From positions 1 to 64,000 of the forward strand of contig NZ_BCSI01000005.1 in assembly GCF_001570785.1 (NCBI RefSeq): a stretch of 64,000 bases of DNA, written 5' to 3'. Below, one piece after another: positions 8,061 through 17,435 of this stretch. The notes beneath the pieces are model-generated. The model ran no database searches. It had not been told where the DNA came from and saw nothing but the letters and a program-made list of their open reading frames with translations. Source of the stretch: Dermabacter hominis NBRC 106157. Its GTDB lineage: Bacteria > Actinomycetota > Actinomycetes > Actinomycetales > Dermabacteraceae. The position numbers were made by a program, and so were the translations under genes. Numbering within the stretch: position 1 is the first letter of the stretch; every line of letters begins with the position of its first letter.

Positions 8061-10025
8061 TTAGCCCATCGGGTCTTCGTTGCCCGGCATGCACGGTGCA
8101 AGCGGATCCTGGTTAACAGTCGGGTTCTTGGTCTCGCCCGAGTCTGTCGAGTCATCGTCGCTTGAGTCGCCATCGGTGGTCGGCTCAAGCGGAAGCACGA
8201 TCCGGATCCGCTGCGGCGCCGAATTGCGAGCACCCGCACCCACGCCCGTGCCGGAGCCCGCCTTGCCGCCCGGCTTCCCGCTCACGGGAACCTCGCCGTA
8301 GCCGACCATCGAATCGGCGATTGAGGCCTGCACCCACTTCTTGATGTACGGGTAGTCAGGGTTGCCCGAATGCGTCACGGTCGGGTTGATCGGATACGAC
8401 TTGAAGCCACCCTTCTGGATGCGCTGTGCAAGGTCCGCAAACGCCTCGACCTGGCTGCGCGGGATGTCCGTCTCAATATTGCGCTCGGTCGCACCGATCA
8501 GCTTCGGGATATTGAGCGCGAGCGAGGACACGTTCGCTTCCTCCGCCACGGTGCGCACGATGCGCTGCTGGCGGCAGTTGCGGTCGAAGTCGTTCGAGCC
8601 GTGGCGCGAGCGGGCGTACCACAGGGCGTGGAAGCCATCGAGGTGCTGCCAGCCCTTCTTGACGTAACCCTCGACCTTCGACGCGCCGCCGCCGATTGGG
8701 ATGTCGCGCTCCACTTCGATATCGACGCCGCCGATCGCATCGACGAGGTCGGCGAAGCCCTGGAGGTTCACCATCGCGTAGTAGTCGACCTTGAGGCCAA
8801 GCGTTTCCTCGACGGCCATCGTGGTCGCGGTTAGGCCAGGGTTGTCGTCGCCCGGGAACAGATCGGGGCGCACGCCCTCGGCCCACGACCAGACCGCGTT
8901 GATGAGGTTCTGGTCCTTGCCGAAATACGTGAAGCCGTCCGGGAACTCTTCCGCAGGAGCCGAACCCTTCGGGAAGCGCACGTACTGAAGGTTGCGAGGG
9001 ATCGAGAAGAGCGCCGTGCGGCCCGTCTTCGTGTCGATCGAGGCGACCATGATCGTGTCGGGGCGCGTGCCCGTGCGATCAGGGCCGGCATCCTGGCCGA
9101 GCAGCATGATGTTCACGCGCTCGCGGTTCGCCCACGGATCCTTGCCTGGCGCGAGCTTGTGCGCTTCCGAACCCGCAAAAACCTTTGAGTTACCAAGCAG
9201 CGCCTGGGTGGCATAGAGGCTATGGGCGGTGTACACACCCGGAATCGCCACGACGAGTGCAAGCATGTAGGCGAGGGACCGCGACGCAGTGCGGGCGGGC
9301 CCGCGCAGCTTCTCGCGCACGTTGTGTAGCTGGTTCGTGAAGAAAATCGTCGAGACCCACGCGAGAGTGCCCACAATCACGGCAATGAGTGCGGCGATCA
9401 CAACGGGACGGCGCGTGCCGTAGCGGAACACGAGAGTCGCGGGATCACCAAACGCGAGGAGCGCGGCGCCGGCCCCCACGATGAGCACGGCGAGCACCAT
9501 GAGTGCGATGCCGAGCTTGCGCCACATGGTGGGAATGAGACCGAATCCGGGGAGCACGCTGCCGCTTGTCGTCCACACCGACGCTCGCGCGAGCGAGCCT
9601 TCCTCAAGACTCGTTCGACGGCCAATGCCGATACTCGTGGGTGCGCCCGTGGGAATCGAATCGTCATCGTCGCGCGCAGCAGCGCCCTCGTGGCCGCGTG
9701 GGCGCACGTTCGGAAGCGGCTCGGTGCGCATCACGCCCTCGGGAAGCGGAGTCACGGCCGCGCCCTCGGCGAGGCGGGCAACAGTCCCAGGCTTCTCCGT
9801 TTCGGTGGCGGTTCCGACGGCTGCCTCAGCCCTCGTGCTGCCGGGCTTCGGGAATTGAGAAGCTTGCCTGCGGGAGAGGTCGAAACCATGCTCCCGCTGC
9901 GCCGCCTCATGGCGTTCCCGGGCGTTTTCTTGTGCGATCGAATCGGCCTTGGTGGGCCTCACATATCGATGTCGACCCGCGCTGCGCTTGGGCAGCGTGG
10001 GTTCGGACGATTCTGGCACGGTCAT
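8061..10025 (-). CDS. LytR-CpsA-Psr (LCP) family cell-wall glycopolymer ligase
   Basis: A 654-residue membrane protein that probably transfers lipid-linked glycopolymers to peptidoglycan outside the cell. A charged cytoplasmic region of about 165 residues precedes three membrane segments (about 171-192, 207-228 and 250-270). The extracellular LCP domain begins near 304 with NIMLLGQDAG, RTGTRPDTIMVAS and FSIPRNLQYVRFP. It continues with GGVDIEV and WYARSRHGSNDFDRNCRQQR, whose Arg and Asp residues bind the pyrophosphate-lipid substrate in the family. A Gly/Ser and acidic tail ends the chain. The long N-terminus and three membrane spans are larger than the one-span minimum but common in this phylum. 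It is monocistronic and convergent with mtr. Confidence 0.9.
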   Translation of the reverse strand: MTVPESSEPTLPKRSAGRHRYVRPTKADSIAQENARERHEAAQREHGFDLSRRQASQFPKPGSTRAEAAVGTATETEKPGTVARLAEGAAVTPLPEGVMRTEPLPNVRPRGHEGAAARDDDDSIPTGAPTSIGIGRRTSLEEGSLARASVWTTSGSVLPGFGLIPTMWRKLGIALMVLAVLIVGAGAALLAFGDPATLVFRYGTRRPVVIAALIAVIVGTLAWVSTIFFTNQLHNVREKLRGPARTASRSLAYMLALVVAIPGVYTAHSLYATQALLGNSKVFAGSEAHKLAPGKDPWANRERVNIMLLGQDAGPDRTGTRPDTIMVASIDTKTGRTALFSIPRNLQYVRFPKGSAPAEEFPDGFTYFGKDQNLINAVWSWAEGVRPDLFPGDDNPGLTATTMAVEETLGLKVDYYAMVNLQGFADLVDAIGGVDIEVERDIPIGGGASKVEGYVKKGWQHLDGFHALWYARSRHGSNDFDRNCRQQRIVRTVAEEANVSSLALNIPKLIGATERNIETDIPRSQVEAFADLAQRIQKGGFKSYPINPTVTHSGNPDYPYIKKWVQASIADSMVGYGEVPVSGKPGGKAGSGTGVGAGARNSAPQRIRIVLPLEPTTDGDSSDDDSTDSGETKNPTVNQDPLAPCMPGNEDPMG

Positions 10026-10117
10026 GCCCGTCAGTTTACGGCGCGAAATTTCTATTTCGTGGTTGCGGCGTGTGATTTGCGTGGAGATTCCGGGGAGGTT
10101 CCAGAAGCAGGGGCGTT

Positions 10118-10123
10118 TAGACT
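10118..10123 (+). promoter_or_regulatory. Leaderless -10 box of galE
   Basis: TAGACT is followed by exactly six bases and then the ATG at 10130, the TANNNT-N6-start layout. GAGG in the spacer is too close to the start to act as a normal ribosome binding site. Confidence 0.55.
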
Positions 10124-10129
10124 GAGGCT

Positions 10130-11095
<966 letters not shown>

Positions 11096-11099
11096 ACCG

Positions 11100-11120
11100 G
11101 CTGATTGCTGATTGCTGATT
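11100..11120 (+). repeat. Three tandem copies of GCTGATT
   Basis: Three exact 7-bp units directly follow the galE stop and precede its terminator. They are too short to classify and may reflect replication slippage. Confidence 0.7.
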
Positions 11121-11122
11121 GT

Positions 11123-11161
11123 TGAGGGCGGCGGCCCGCCATTGTGCGGCCGCCGCCCTCA
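11123..11161 (+). terminator. galE terminator
   Basis: TGAGGGCGGCGGCC and GGCCGCCGCCCTCA form a perfect 14-bp stem with an 11-base loop, followed by GTGTTATTC. It is very GC-rich with only a weak T-tract, as is usual in this phylum. Confidence 0.75.
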
Positions 11162-11349
11162 GTGTTATTCGAACGTGACACGATGGCGGCGGGGCAGCCG
11201 TCGGACCGCGAAGCCTTTGCCAAGGCGCGCCCCTGAACCAGTGCACCGTCACACCCATCGAAACCGCCCGGCATAGCAGAGCAACTCGGGGGCCAAGAAA
11301 CGAGCAGAGAGCCAAAATTCACGCGGCGACCGGCCCGCGCGGCACAGAG

Positions 11350-11655
11350 CTAGGCCTGCGAATCCTCGCGGCGCGGAGTGAAGCCGAGCAATTGGTCGAG
11401 CGCCTCGAATGTCACTCTCGAATCTGTGCCGAGCAGAAGCGGCATCCCGCTCAACTGGGGGATCCCAATTGACGTGGGAATCGTGACCGTCGTGACAATC
11501 GCATCGGCGGAAAACTGCGGCGACAGTAAATCCATCACGGTTGCCTGCGTAACGTCCACATCAACCTTGCGAACGTCGTAATGCGCCTCGATGCGCTTGC
11601 GGATCACCGAGGAGGTCGCCACCCCGGCGCCGCACACAACCGCGACATGTTTCAT
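11350..11655 (-). CDS. Orphan PTS IIB component (galactitol/lactose-type fold)
   Basis: A 101-residue small phosphotransferase protein. The start [18 protein letters not shown] carries the phospho-accepting C8 in the GxATS loop typical of galactitol-type IIB domains. No IIA or IIC gene lies nearby. Its ATG overlaps the carD stop by one base (TGATG), so it should be co-translated with carD. It could be a stand-alone sugar-PTS subunit whose partners lie elsewhere, or a regulatory phosphoprotein. The fold call is good; the substrate is unknown. Confidence 0.75.
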   Translation of the reverse strand: MKHVAVVCGAGVATSSVIRKRIEAHYDVRKVDVDVTQATVMDLLSPQFSADAIVTTVTIPTSIGIPQLSGMPLLLGTDSRVTFEALDQLLGFTPRREDSQA

Positions 11656-12137
11656 CAGGACGCGAGAACCTCGTCGAGAATTTCCTCGGCGCGCTCAGGC
11701 GAGCAATCCTCTGCAAGCGCGAGCTCGGAGGTGAGAATCTGGCGGGCCTTCGAGAGCATCCGCTTCTCACCCGCGCTCAAACCGCGGTCCTGATCGCGGC
11801 GCCACAGGTCACGAACGACCTCGGCAACCTTCTTGATGTCACCCGAGGCAAGCTTCTCCACATTCGCCTTGTAACGGCGCGACCAGTTCGTGGGCTCCTC
11901 AACATAAGGCTGGCGAAGCACCTCGAAAACCTCTTCGAGGCCCTTTTGGTCGACGACATCGCGCACGCCCACCATGTCAACATTCTCCGCGGGCACCTCA
12001 ATGGTGAGATCGCCCTGCGCAACCTTGAGCTTCAGGTACTTCTTGACCTTGCCCTTGATGGTGCGCTCGTTGACTTCTTCGATGAGCGCCGCACCGTGGT
12101 GCGGGTAGACGACTGTTTCGCCGACATTAAAATTCAT
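11655..12137 (-). CDS. carD: CarD-family transcriptional regulator
   Basis: A 160-residue RNA polymerase-binding factor that stabilises open complexes, notably at rRNA promoters in mycobacteria. The N-terminal Tudor-like domain starts [20 protein letters not shown] and contacts the polymerase beta subunit. The helical C-terminal DNA-binding part includes [17 protein letters not shown] and [22 protein letters not shown]. The start is the ATG at 12137 (MNFNVGE), preceded by AAAGGGA; the frame runs upstream but without homology. The neighbouring divergent lipoprotein recalls the carD/lpqE pair of mycobacteria. Confidence 0.93.
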   Translation of the reverse strand: MNFNVGETVVYPHHGAALIEEVNERTIKGKVKKYLKLKVAQGDLTIEVPAENVDMVGVRDVVDQKGLEEVFEVLRQPYVEEPTNWSRRYKANVEKLASGDIKKVAEVVRDLWRRDQDRGLSAGEKRMLSKARQILTSELALAEDCSPERAEEILDEVLAS

Positions 12138-12368
12138 GAGTTCAGGTCCCTTTCGTCCAGCAGCCATTCTAACATCCACGTGTGTGCTATATTTCGCCGC
12201 CACATAATTGGGCGGTGGCGCCCGAGTGTGGGGTAGTCTGTGAGGGTGCTGCTAGCGCGGCGGTTTCCCCTCCGGGTGGGCTCTTAGTCCCGGCCGGGAA
12301 GTCCCGCTTCGCGACGCAAACCATTACGTCATCGACAACTACGTGACCTCAAAATCGCAGGAGTCAGA

Positions 12369-12842
12369 GTGAAACTTCGTCCCCTCTCCCGCGCTGCCGC
12401 GCTCATGGGCATCGCCGCCTTCAGCCTCAGCGGTTGTGCCTATTTCAACCCGACGCAAACCCACCACTTCTACCAGCCGGCAGAGGGCGCCCTCCTCAAC
12501 TTCACGCCCGAAGGTGCCTCGAAGCCCGTCGGCGTCCGCAATCTCCTCGCTGTCAAAGGGGCGAACGGCGTACAGGTCACCGGCGCGATCGTGAATCAAT
12601 CGACCGAGGATTTCACCGTCAGCCTCGCCTTCGTCGAGGGCGCGAACGGTGGCGCGAGCATCAACGTGCCCGCCGGAGAAACCATCAAGATTGGTGGCGA
12701 GGGTGTCGACCCCATCCAGGTCACGACCTCGAAGAAGCCGGGTGACAACCTTTTCGTCGATATCACCGTTGGCAACGAGACGCAGCGCCTCACCGTGCAG
12801 CTGCTCGACGAATCCCTCGAATACCTCGCGCCCGAAGAATAA
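12369..12842 (+). CDS. LpqE-like lipoprotein
   Basis: A 157-residue exported lipoprotein. The signal peptide MKLRPLSRAAALMGIAAFSL ends in the lipobox LSGC (C23). The mature part is rich in beta-strand-like segments with no catalytic motif. It sits divergent from carD, as LpqE does in mycobacteria, and its pattern (a conserved NPTQT-like head, then a YajG/LpqE-like strand-rich body) fits that group. The GTG start has AGGAG at 12359-12363 with five bases of spacing. The function is unknown; a periplasmic or surface role is inferred. Confidence 0.8.
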   Translation: MKLRPLSRAAALMGIAAFSLSGCAYFNPTQTHHFYQPAEGALLNFTPEGASKPVGVRNLLAVKGANGVQVTGAIVNQSTEDFTVSLAFVEGANGGASINVPAGETIKIGGEGVDPIQVTTSKKPGDNLFVDITVGNETQRLTVQLLDESLEYLAPEE

Positions 12843-12861
12843 TCGGCACTGAACTCATGTG

Positions 12862-12893
12862 GCGGCCCTGCATCGCGGGGCCGCTCCTTTTTT
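12862..12893 (+). terminator. Rho-independent terminator after the lipoprotein gene
   Basis: GCGGCCC at 12862-12868 pairs with GGGCCGC at 12878-12884, followed directly by TCCTTTTTT. This is the most classical terminator in the window. Confidence 0.85.
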
Positions 12894-12993
12894 ACTCGGG
12901 CGCGCACCGGCCCTGTGCTTTTAGCTCCGGTGAGCGCTGGAAGCAGTGACGAATCGGAAGCGCAAGGAAATAGCGAGAGAGTCAAGACGGCAA

Positions 12994-13019
12994 AAGCCCG
13001 GCCCCATGAGGCCGGGCTT
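12994..13019 (-). terminator. Terminator after the DUF4235 gene
   Basis: AAGCCCGGCC and GGCCGGGCTT form a perfect 10-bp stem with a six-base loop. Read on the minus strand, the stem runs into TTTTG, about 20 bases after the stop codon. Confidence 0.75.
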
Positions 13020-13038
13020 CCACATGAGTAGTGGCTAT

Positions 13039-13416
13039 TCAGCCGCGGTTCGCGCGTGGGCGACGCGCGACGAGACGCTCGGCCCCCGACTGCGCGCCCT
13101 TCTTCGCCATCTGCTGCAGGCCCGAAATGACAACGCCGGACAGGATCGTGAAGAGGGCGACCTTCCAAGCGTCAACGTCCTCGTACTCGCTCGTCATGGC
13201 CTTGATCTCGGCCTTCGACGCGCCATCCTTCTTTGCCTGCTTCTGGCGAGCCTTGAGGTCCTTCTTCGCCTGTTTCTCGAACTTCGAGTCAGGAACTTCC
13301 TCGTCGAAAGCGCGATGCCAGCCGGCCTTGAGCGCCTTCTTCGCGAGGATCGACGTGCCAATCCCGGCAACCGTCACAATAGCGCCGACCAGGGGATTGC
13401 TGGGCTTCGAAGGCAT
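13039..13416 (-). CDS. DUF4235 family small membrane protein
   Basis: A 125-residue protein with a hydrophobic segment near the start (LVGAIVTVAGIGTSILAKKAL), a Lys-rich central helix (SKFEKQAKKDLKARQKQAKK) and a second hydrophobic segment (ALFTILSGVVISGLQQMAKKGA). This layout matches DUF4235 proteins, which are common in actinobacteria and of unknown function. The ATG at 13416 is preceded by AGGAG seven bases away; the longer frame upstream lacks a binding site. An exact copy of the 13-bp repeated word lies 70 bases upstream. Confidence 0.8.
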   Translation of the reverse strand: MPSKPSNPLVGAIVTVAGIGTSILAKKALKAGWHRAFDEEVPDSKFEKQAKKDLKARQKQAKKDGASKAEIKAMTSEYEDVDAWKVALFTILSGVVISGLQQMAKKGAQSGAERLVARRPRANRG

Positions 13417-13893
13417 GAGAACTCCTGTCGCTGTTGATGCGGGTACCGCCACAGGTTACCGGGAGAATCTGGAACGAGTTAGGGTTCCGACGGTTGCCTA
13501 GCCCTCGTTGATTCTTGCTTTGCTCGCTGAGCAACGCCAGCGCCGGAGTCGCAGCAGGTGATACGTCGACTGATTTCTGCCTGGTGCTCCTTCTCGTTAT
13601 CTCTCCTGCACCGTCGGTCATCGGAACCGTCGACTATCGGAACTATGGCGACACTTGTGTCTCCCGCAGCTTCCTAAGTGGTGATTTTTAGCCACCTCAC
13701 GTGCGATATCGAGGGGGTAGACGCCGTTTTTCACCACTTTGAAAGAGGCGAGGGGGAAGGCGGGCGGGGGAGAGGGAGAGGACGGCGCGAGGCGGCAGCA
13801 AAAGCGGGGCCCCGGCCAGAAGCCGGAACCCCGCTTTTTACTGAAAAACTGAGCGCCCAGGAGTGCGGCGCCGCTAAGGAATCGCTTTGCGGA
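13417..13893. other. Intergenic region between the DUF4235 and phoU genes
   Basis: About 480 bases without a supported gene. It holds an exact GGCAACCGTCGGA on the minus strand at 13486-13498, a short near-repeat (TCGGAACCGTCGAC, then ATCGGAACTATGG) near 13620, and the phoU terminator at 13800-13838. The open frame covering part of it on the plus strand is an antisense shadow of phoU. Confidence 0.5.
13800..13838 (-). terminator. phoU terminator
   Basis: AAAAGCGGGG and CCCCGCTTTT form a 10-bp stem, with an inner CCGGC/GCCGG hairpin in the loop. On the minus strand it ends in CTTTTGC, about 55 bases after the phoU stop. Confidence 0.75.
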
Positions 13894-14571
13894 TCAGAAC
13901 TCGTCGACGTCCGTGTGCGGGTTGTGCGAGTCGAGCGCATCGCCCGTCACGAGGAACACCACGCGGCGCGCAATCGAGACGGCGTGGTCGCCAAGGCGCT
14001 CGTAGAAGCGGGCGAGCAGCGCAAGGTCAACGGACTCCTTGACGGAGTAGGAAGCACCCTCGGCGGAGAGCGCGGCGTAAACCTCCTCCATGGCGCGATC
14101 CACGTTGTTGTCGCGTTCTTCGATGACGGCGGCGAGGGCGATGTCGTAGCTCTCGAGGACCTTACCGGCATCGTGGACGGCGTTGAGGCTGAGATCGGCG
14201 AGCGTCTCGATGATCGGCTTGAGGTCTGCGGGGATGACCTCGTTCGGGTGGCGGCGGCGCAGCACAAGCGCGATGTGAGCGGCGAGATCGCCCATGCGCT
14301 CAAGCGACGCGCTCATGCGGAGCGTAGCAACGACTGTGCGCAGGTCCGTAGCGACGGGGGACTGGGTCGCGAGGACGTCAACGGCCTTCTCGTCGAGCTC
14401 CGCCTGGAGATCGTCGATCTCCTGGTCGCGGACGATGACCTTCTCGGCAAGCGCGAGGTCGCCGGTGAGCAGCGCCTTCGAGGCGTCCTCGAGTGCGGTG
14501 GCGACGAGGGAGTTCATCTCCATCAGGCCATCGCGCAGGACCTGAAGTTCATTCTGGAATGCTGCACGCAT
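13894..14571 (-). CDS. phoU: Phosphate-specific transport system accessory protein PhoU
   Basis: A 225-residue cytosolic protein that links phosphate transport to the phosphate-sensing kinase. Two PhoU repeats are visible: residues 1-100, with ATDLRTVVATLRMSASLERMGDLAAHIA, and 115-215, ending LLARFYERLGDHAVSIARRVV. The metal-binding E-x-x-x-D pattern (ERMGD, ERLGD) is intact in both. I chose the ATG at 14571 (MRAAFQNEL) because it starts the first repeat and AAAGGA lies upstream. It is divergent from senX3-regX3, the usual actinobacterial arrangement. The Pst transporter is not in the window. Confidence 0.93.
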   Translation of the reverse strand: MRAAFQNELQVLRDGLMEMNSLVATALEDASKALLTGDLALAEKVIVRDQEIDDLQAELDEKAVDVLATQSPVATDLRTVVATLRMSASLERMGDLAAHIALVLRRRHPNEVIPADLKPIIETLADLSLNAVHDAGKVLESYDIALAAVIEERDNNVDRAMEEVYAALSAEGASYSVKESVDLALLARFYERLGDHAVSIARRVVFLVTGDALDSHNPHTDVDEF

Positions 14572-14714
14572 CGGATCGTCCTTTTCTCTAGGGGCAGTAA
14601 TGCACCTCCCATTTTCCCGGTGGGAAGTGAATGTTGGCAAACCCCAAGGTGAATAACCAGGAAACGAAATTGGGTTCGATGGGGCGCGGGGAGCCGTCGG
14701 ACCCAGAGACCGCG

Positions 14715-14720
14715 TACCCT
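14715..14720 (+). promoter_or_regulatory. Leaderless -10 box of senX3
   Basis: TACCCT is followed by six bases and a GTG at 14727, the leaderless spacing. The same GTG begins the first membrane segment, which supports both calls. Confidence 0.45.
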
Positions 14721-14726
14721 GGTGGG

Positions 14727-15902
14727 GTGAATTCCGTTGCTCTCCTCTTCGTCGCTGCCGCGTGCGGTCTTGTGGCGGGAGTTGTGGCGACCTACGCGGC
14801 GCTGCGTGGAAGCCGGCCCGTGCCGGAACCGGCGAAGCCGGTTATCCCGGAGCCCACCTCCGAAGTGCTGTCGATCCTCTCGAGCGCGTACGTGCTGCTC
14901 GATTCGAGCGGCGACGTCCTGCGCGCCTCACCCCTTGCCTATAGCTACGGCCTCGTGCGTACCACCGGCGGGGACTACCCGCGGCTCGCGCACCGCGATC
15001 TCATCGACATCGTCACCCAGGTCTCGCGCCAAGGCGGCTTCCGCGAGCAGATGCTGACGAACGAGAAAACCACCCGCTCAGATCAGAACACGCCCACTGT
15101 TGTGAGCGTGCGCGTGGGCGCGCTCAGCAGCTCTCGGCGAATCCTCGTGCTCGCCGACGACCTCTCGAAGCAGTCCCGCGTCGAAGAAACGCGTCGTGAC
15201 TTCGTCGCGAACGTCTCGCACGAACTGAAAACCCCCGTCGGCGCCTTGACGCTCCTCGCGGAAACGATGGAGGACGCCGCAGACGACCCCGAAGCCGTGC
15301 GCCGCTTCGCGGGTCGTATGCAAACGGAATCGCGGCGCCTCTCGCTCCTCGTGCAGGAAATCATCGAGCTGTCGCGCGTGCAGGGGGCGCAATCTTTTGC
15401 CGACGCCTCCACAGTCGACGTCGACTCCGTGATTGCCGAAGCTGTTGCCCTCAACCAGAACCTCGCCTCGGGCCACGGCATGACGATCCAGTCCGGTGGC
15501 ACGCAAAACCTTGAGGTTTTCGGAAGCTCGACGATGCTCACCACGGCACTGTCGAATCTGATCATGAACGCGATTACGTATTCACCGCCGAACACCCTCA
15601 TCGGCGTATCGACCCGCCGCCACAACGGCATGGTCGAAATCTCCGTGAAGGATGAGGGGATCGGCATCTCGCCCGAAAATATGGAACGCATTTTTGAGCG
15701 TTTCTACCGCGTGGATAAGGCGCGCTCCCGTGCGACCGGCGGCACCGGCCTTGGCCTGTCGATCGTGAAGCACATTGCGAGCAACCACGGGGGCGAAGTC
15801 ACAGTATGGTCGAAGGAGGGCTCAGGTTCGACGTTCACGCTTCGAATCCCCGAGCTCGCCGACGATTCACCACGGGATCTGCCCATTCACACAGGAGAAT
15901 AG
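14727..15902 (+). CDS. senX3: SenX3-type phosphate sensor histidine kinase
   Basis: A 391-residue membrane kinase. One N-terminal membrane helix (VALLFVAAACGLVAGVVATYAAL) is followed by a PAS-like region (about 50-130). The dimerisation domain has H165 in FVANVSHELKTPVGAL. The ATPase domain has NLIMNAITYSPP (N box), KDEGIGISPENMERIFERFYR (G1/F) and GGTGLGLSIVKHI (G2). It should phosphorylate the RegX3 gene product five bases downstream when phosphate is low. The start is set at GTG 14727 because it begins the membrane helix and fits a leaderless promoter; ATGs at 14631 and 14679 would add a polar leader. Confidence 0.92.
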   Translation: MNSVALLFVAAACGLVAGVVATYAALRGSRPVPEPAKPVIPEPTSEVLSILSSAYVLLDSSGDVLRASPLAYSYGLVRTTGGDYPRLAHRDLIDIVTQVSRQGGFREQMLTNEKTTRSDQNTPTVVSVRVGALSSSRRILVLADDLSKQSRVEETRRDFVANVSHELKTPVGALTLLAETMEDAADDPEAVRRFAGRMQTESRRLSLLVQEIIELSRVQGAQSFADASTVDVDSVIAEAVALNQNLASGHGMTIQSGGTQNLEVFGSSTMLTTALSNLIMNAITYSPPNTLIGVSTRRHNGMVEISVKDEGIGISPENMERIFERFYRVDKARSRATGGTGLGLSIVKHIASNHGGEVTVWSKEGSGSTFTLRIPELADDSPRDLPIHTGE

Positions 15903-15907
15903 GAAAC

Positions 15908-16618
15908 ATGGCACGCATCCTCATTGTTGAAGACGAGGAGAGTTTCTCGGACGCGCTCAGCTACTCGCTGCGCAAGGAGGGATACGAGGTCGCGGTGGCG
16001 AATACCGGCGACCGAGGGCTCGCGGTGTTCCAGGTGCACGGGGCGGACCTCGTGCTTCTCGACCTCATGCTTCCCGGTATGAGCGGCACTGATGTGTGCC
16101 GTGAGATCCGCAAGACGTCGAGCGTGCCCGTCATCATGCTCACCGCGAAGGATGACGAGTTCGATAAGGTTCTGGGCCTCGAGCTTGGCGCCGACGACTA
16201 CGTGACGAAGCCGTATTCGTCGCGCGAACTGCTCGCTCGCATCAAAGCCGTTCTTCGCCGCGGCGAGCAGCAGAAGGCGCCCGGCCAGGACAGCGTTGAA
16301 GACGAGGCCGTGCTGACGGCCGGCGGGATCGAGATGAACGTCGATCGGCACGTTGTGCGGGTGCGTGGCGTGGACACGCCGCTTCCGCTCAAGGAGTTCG
16401 AGCTTCTCGAGATTCTTCTGCGCAACGCCGATCGTGTTCTCACGCGCGGCCAGCTCATCGATCGCGTGTGGGGCTCAAACTACGTGGGCGACACGAAAAC
16501 CCTCGACGTGCACATCAAGCGCTTGCGCGCGAAGATCGAGATTAACCCGAAGAGCCCGGAGCTTATCGTGACGGTGCGCGGCCTCGGCTACAAGTTTGAG
16601 TCGCCCGCGGAGGCCTAA
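15908..16618 (+). CDS. regX3: RegX3-type response regulator
   Basis: A 236-residue OmpR/PhoB-type regulator. The receiver domain has the acidic pair in VEDEE, phospho-acceptor D52 in LLDLMLPG, T in LTAKDDEFD and K in DDYVTKPY. The C-terminal winged helix spans about 130-230, with LPLKEFELLEILLRNADRVLTRGQLIDRVWG and TKTLDVHIKRLRAKIE, then the wing VRGLGYKFE. The ATG follows AGGAAAC, five bases after the senX3 stop, so the pair is co-translated. It probably controls phosphate-starvation genes together with SenX3 and PhoU. Confidence 0.94.
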   Translation: MARILIVEDEESFSDALSYSLRKEGYEVAVANTGDRGLAVFQVHGADLVLLDLMLPGMSGTDVCREIRKTSSVPVIMLTAKDDEFDKVLGLELGADDYVTKPYSSRELLARIKAVLRRGEQQKAPGQDSVEDEAVLTAGGIEMNVDRHVVRVRGVDTPLPLKEFELLEILLRNADRVLTRGQLIDRVWGSNYVGDTKTLDVHIKRLRAKIEINPKSPELIVTVRGLGYKFESPAEA

Positions 16619-16631
16619 TCCGTCGGAGCGC

Positions 16632-17435
16632 TTACGCTTTTTGGTAGGCGAACTCCCACACGAGGCGCCCGGCCGCCGTTGCCTTCTTCTCGAAGGCTGT
16701 GCGCACGCGCCCGTCGAACCGCGGCGCGAACCCCACGTTCGGCATCGCCTCGCTCACCGGGTCAGACGCGGTGCCCTCGGGCCTCGGCCCTGACGGGTGG
16801 AGGTTCACGAGAAGACCCTCGGCCGCGACGGCCTCGAAAGCAGCGTGCTGGTGTTCGGCGTAGTCAGCCCAGTCGGTCGCGGTGCGAATGATTCCGCCCG
16901 GCTCGAGGAGCATCGTGAGGGCCCGCAGGAACTCGGGAGAGATCAGCCGACGCTTGTGGTGCTTTGTTTTGTGCCACGGGTCTGCGAAAAAGATCCACAC
17001 TTCACGGATCGATTCGGGCCCGAGAAGCGTGGGCAGGGAGTTCTCGGCGTCGACCTCGAGCATTTTCACGTTGCGGGGCAGGCCCAGGCGCTCGAGGTGG
17101 AGCATCGTTTGGGCAAGGCCCGGCTTGTACACCTCGAGGGCGAGAAAGTTGTCGCTCGGGCGTGAGGCTGCCGCGGCGGCGATGCAATCGCCCTGCCCGG
17201 AGCCGATCTCCACGATGAGCGGGTTCGCATTCCTGTACAGTTCCGAAACGGACAGTCGCACGGAAGGGTCGGCGAGAGTCGAGCGGGCCCCGCGCGGAAC
17301 GTCCACGACGTACTGAGCGGCATGCGCCTGCCACGCGCGCTCCTGGGCGGCGTTCAGACGGGAGCCGCGACGCACGAAGCTGACGACCTCGCGCCGAACT
17401 CGCCCGTCGCTCGTGAGATTCGAGGCCTCAGGCAC
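16632..17435 (-). CDS. trmB: tRNA (guanine-N7)-methyltransferase
   Basis: A 267-residue SAM-dependent enzyme that makes m7G46 in tRNA variable loops. The SAM-binding motif is LIVEIGSGQGDCI, followed by NFLALEVYKPGL. The family signature is IFFADPWHKTKHHKRRLISPEFL (Asp and Pro-Trp of the active site), then PGGIIRTATDWADYAEH. The C-terminus TAFEKKATAAGRLVWEFAYQKA is normal. It begins with a GTG that overlaps the end of the Rieske gene by eight bases, so the two are co-translated, although no functional link is obvious. Confidence 0.92.
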   Translation of the reverse strand: MPEASNLTSDGRVRREVVSFVRRGSRLNAAQERAWQAHAAQYVVDVPRGARSTLADPSVRLSVSELYRNANPLIVEIGSGQGDCIAAAAASRPSDNFLALEVYKPGLAQTMLHLERLGLPRNVKMLEVDAENSLPTLLGPESIREVWIFFADPWHKTKHHKRRLISPEFLRALTMLLEPGGIIRTATDWADYAEHQHAAFEAVAAEGLLVNLHPSGPRPEGTASDPVSEAMPNVGFAPRFDGRVRTAFEKKATAAGRLVWEFAYQKA

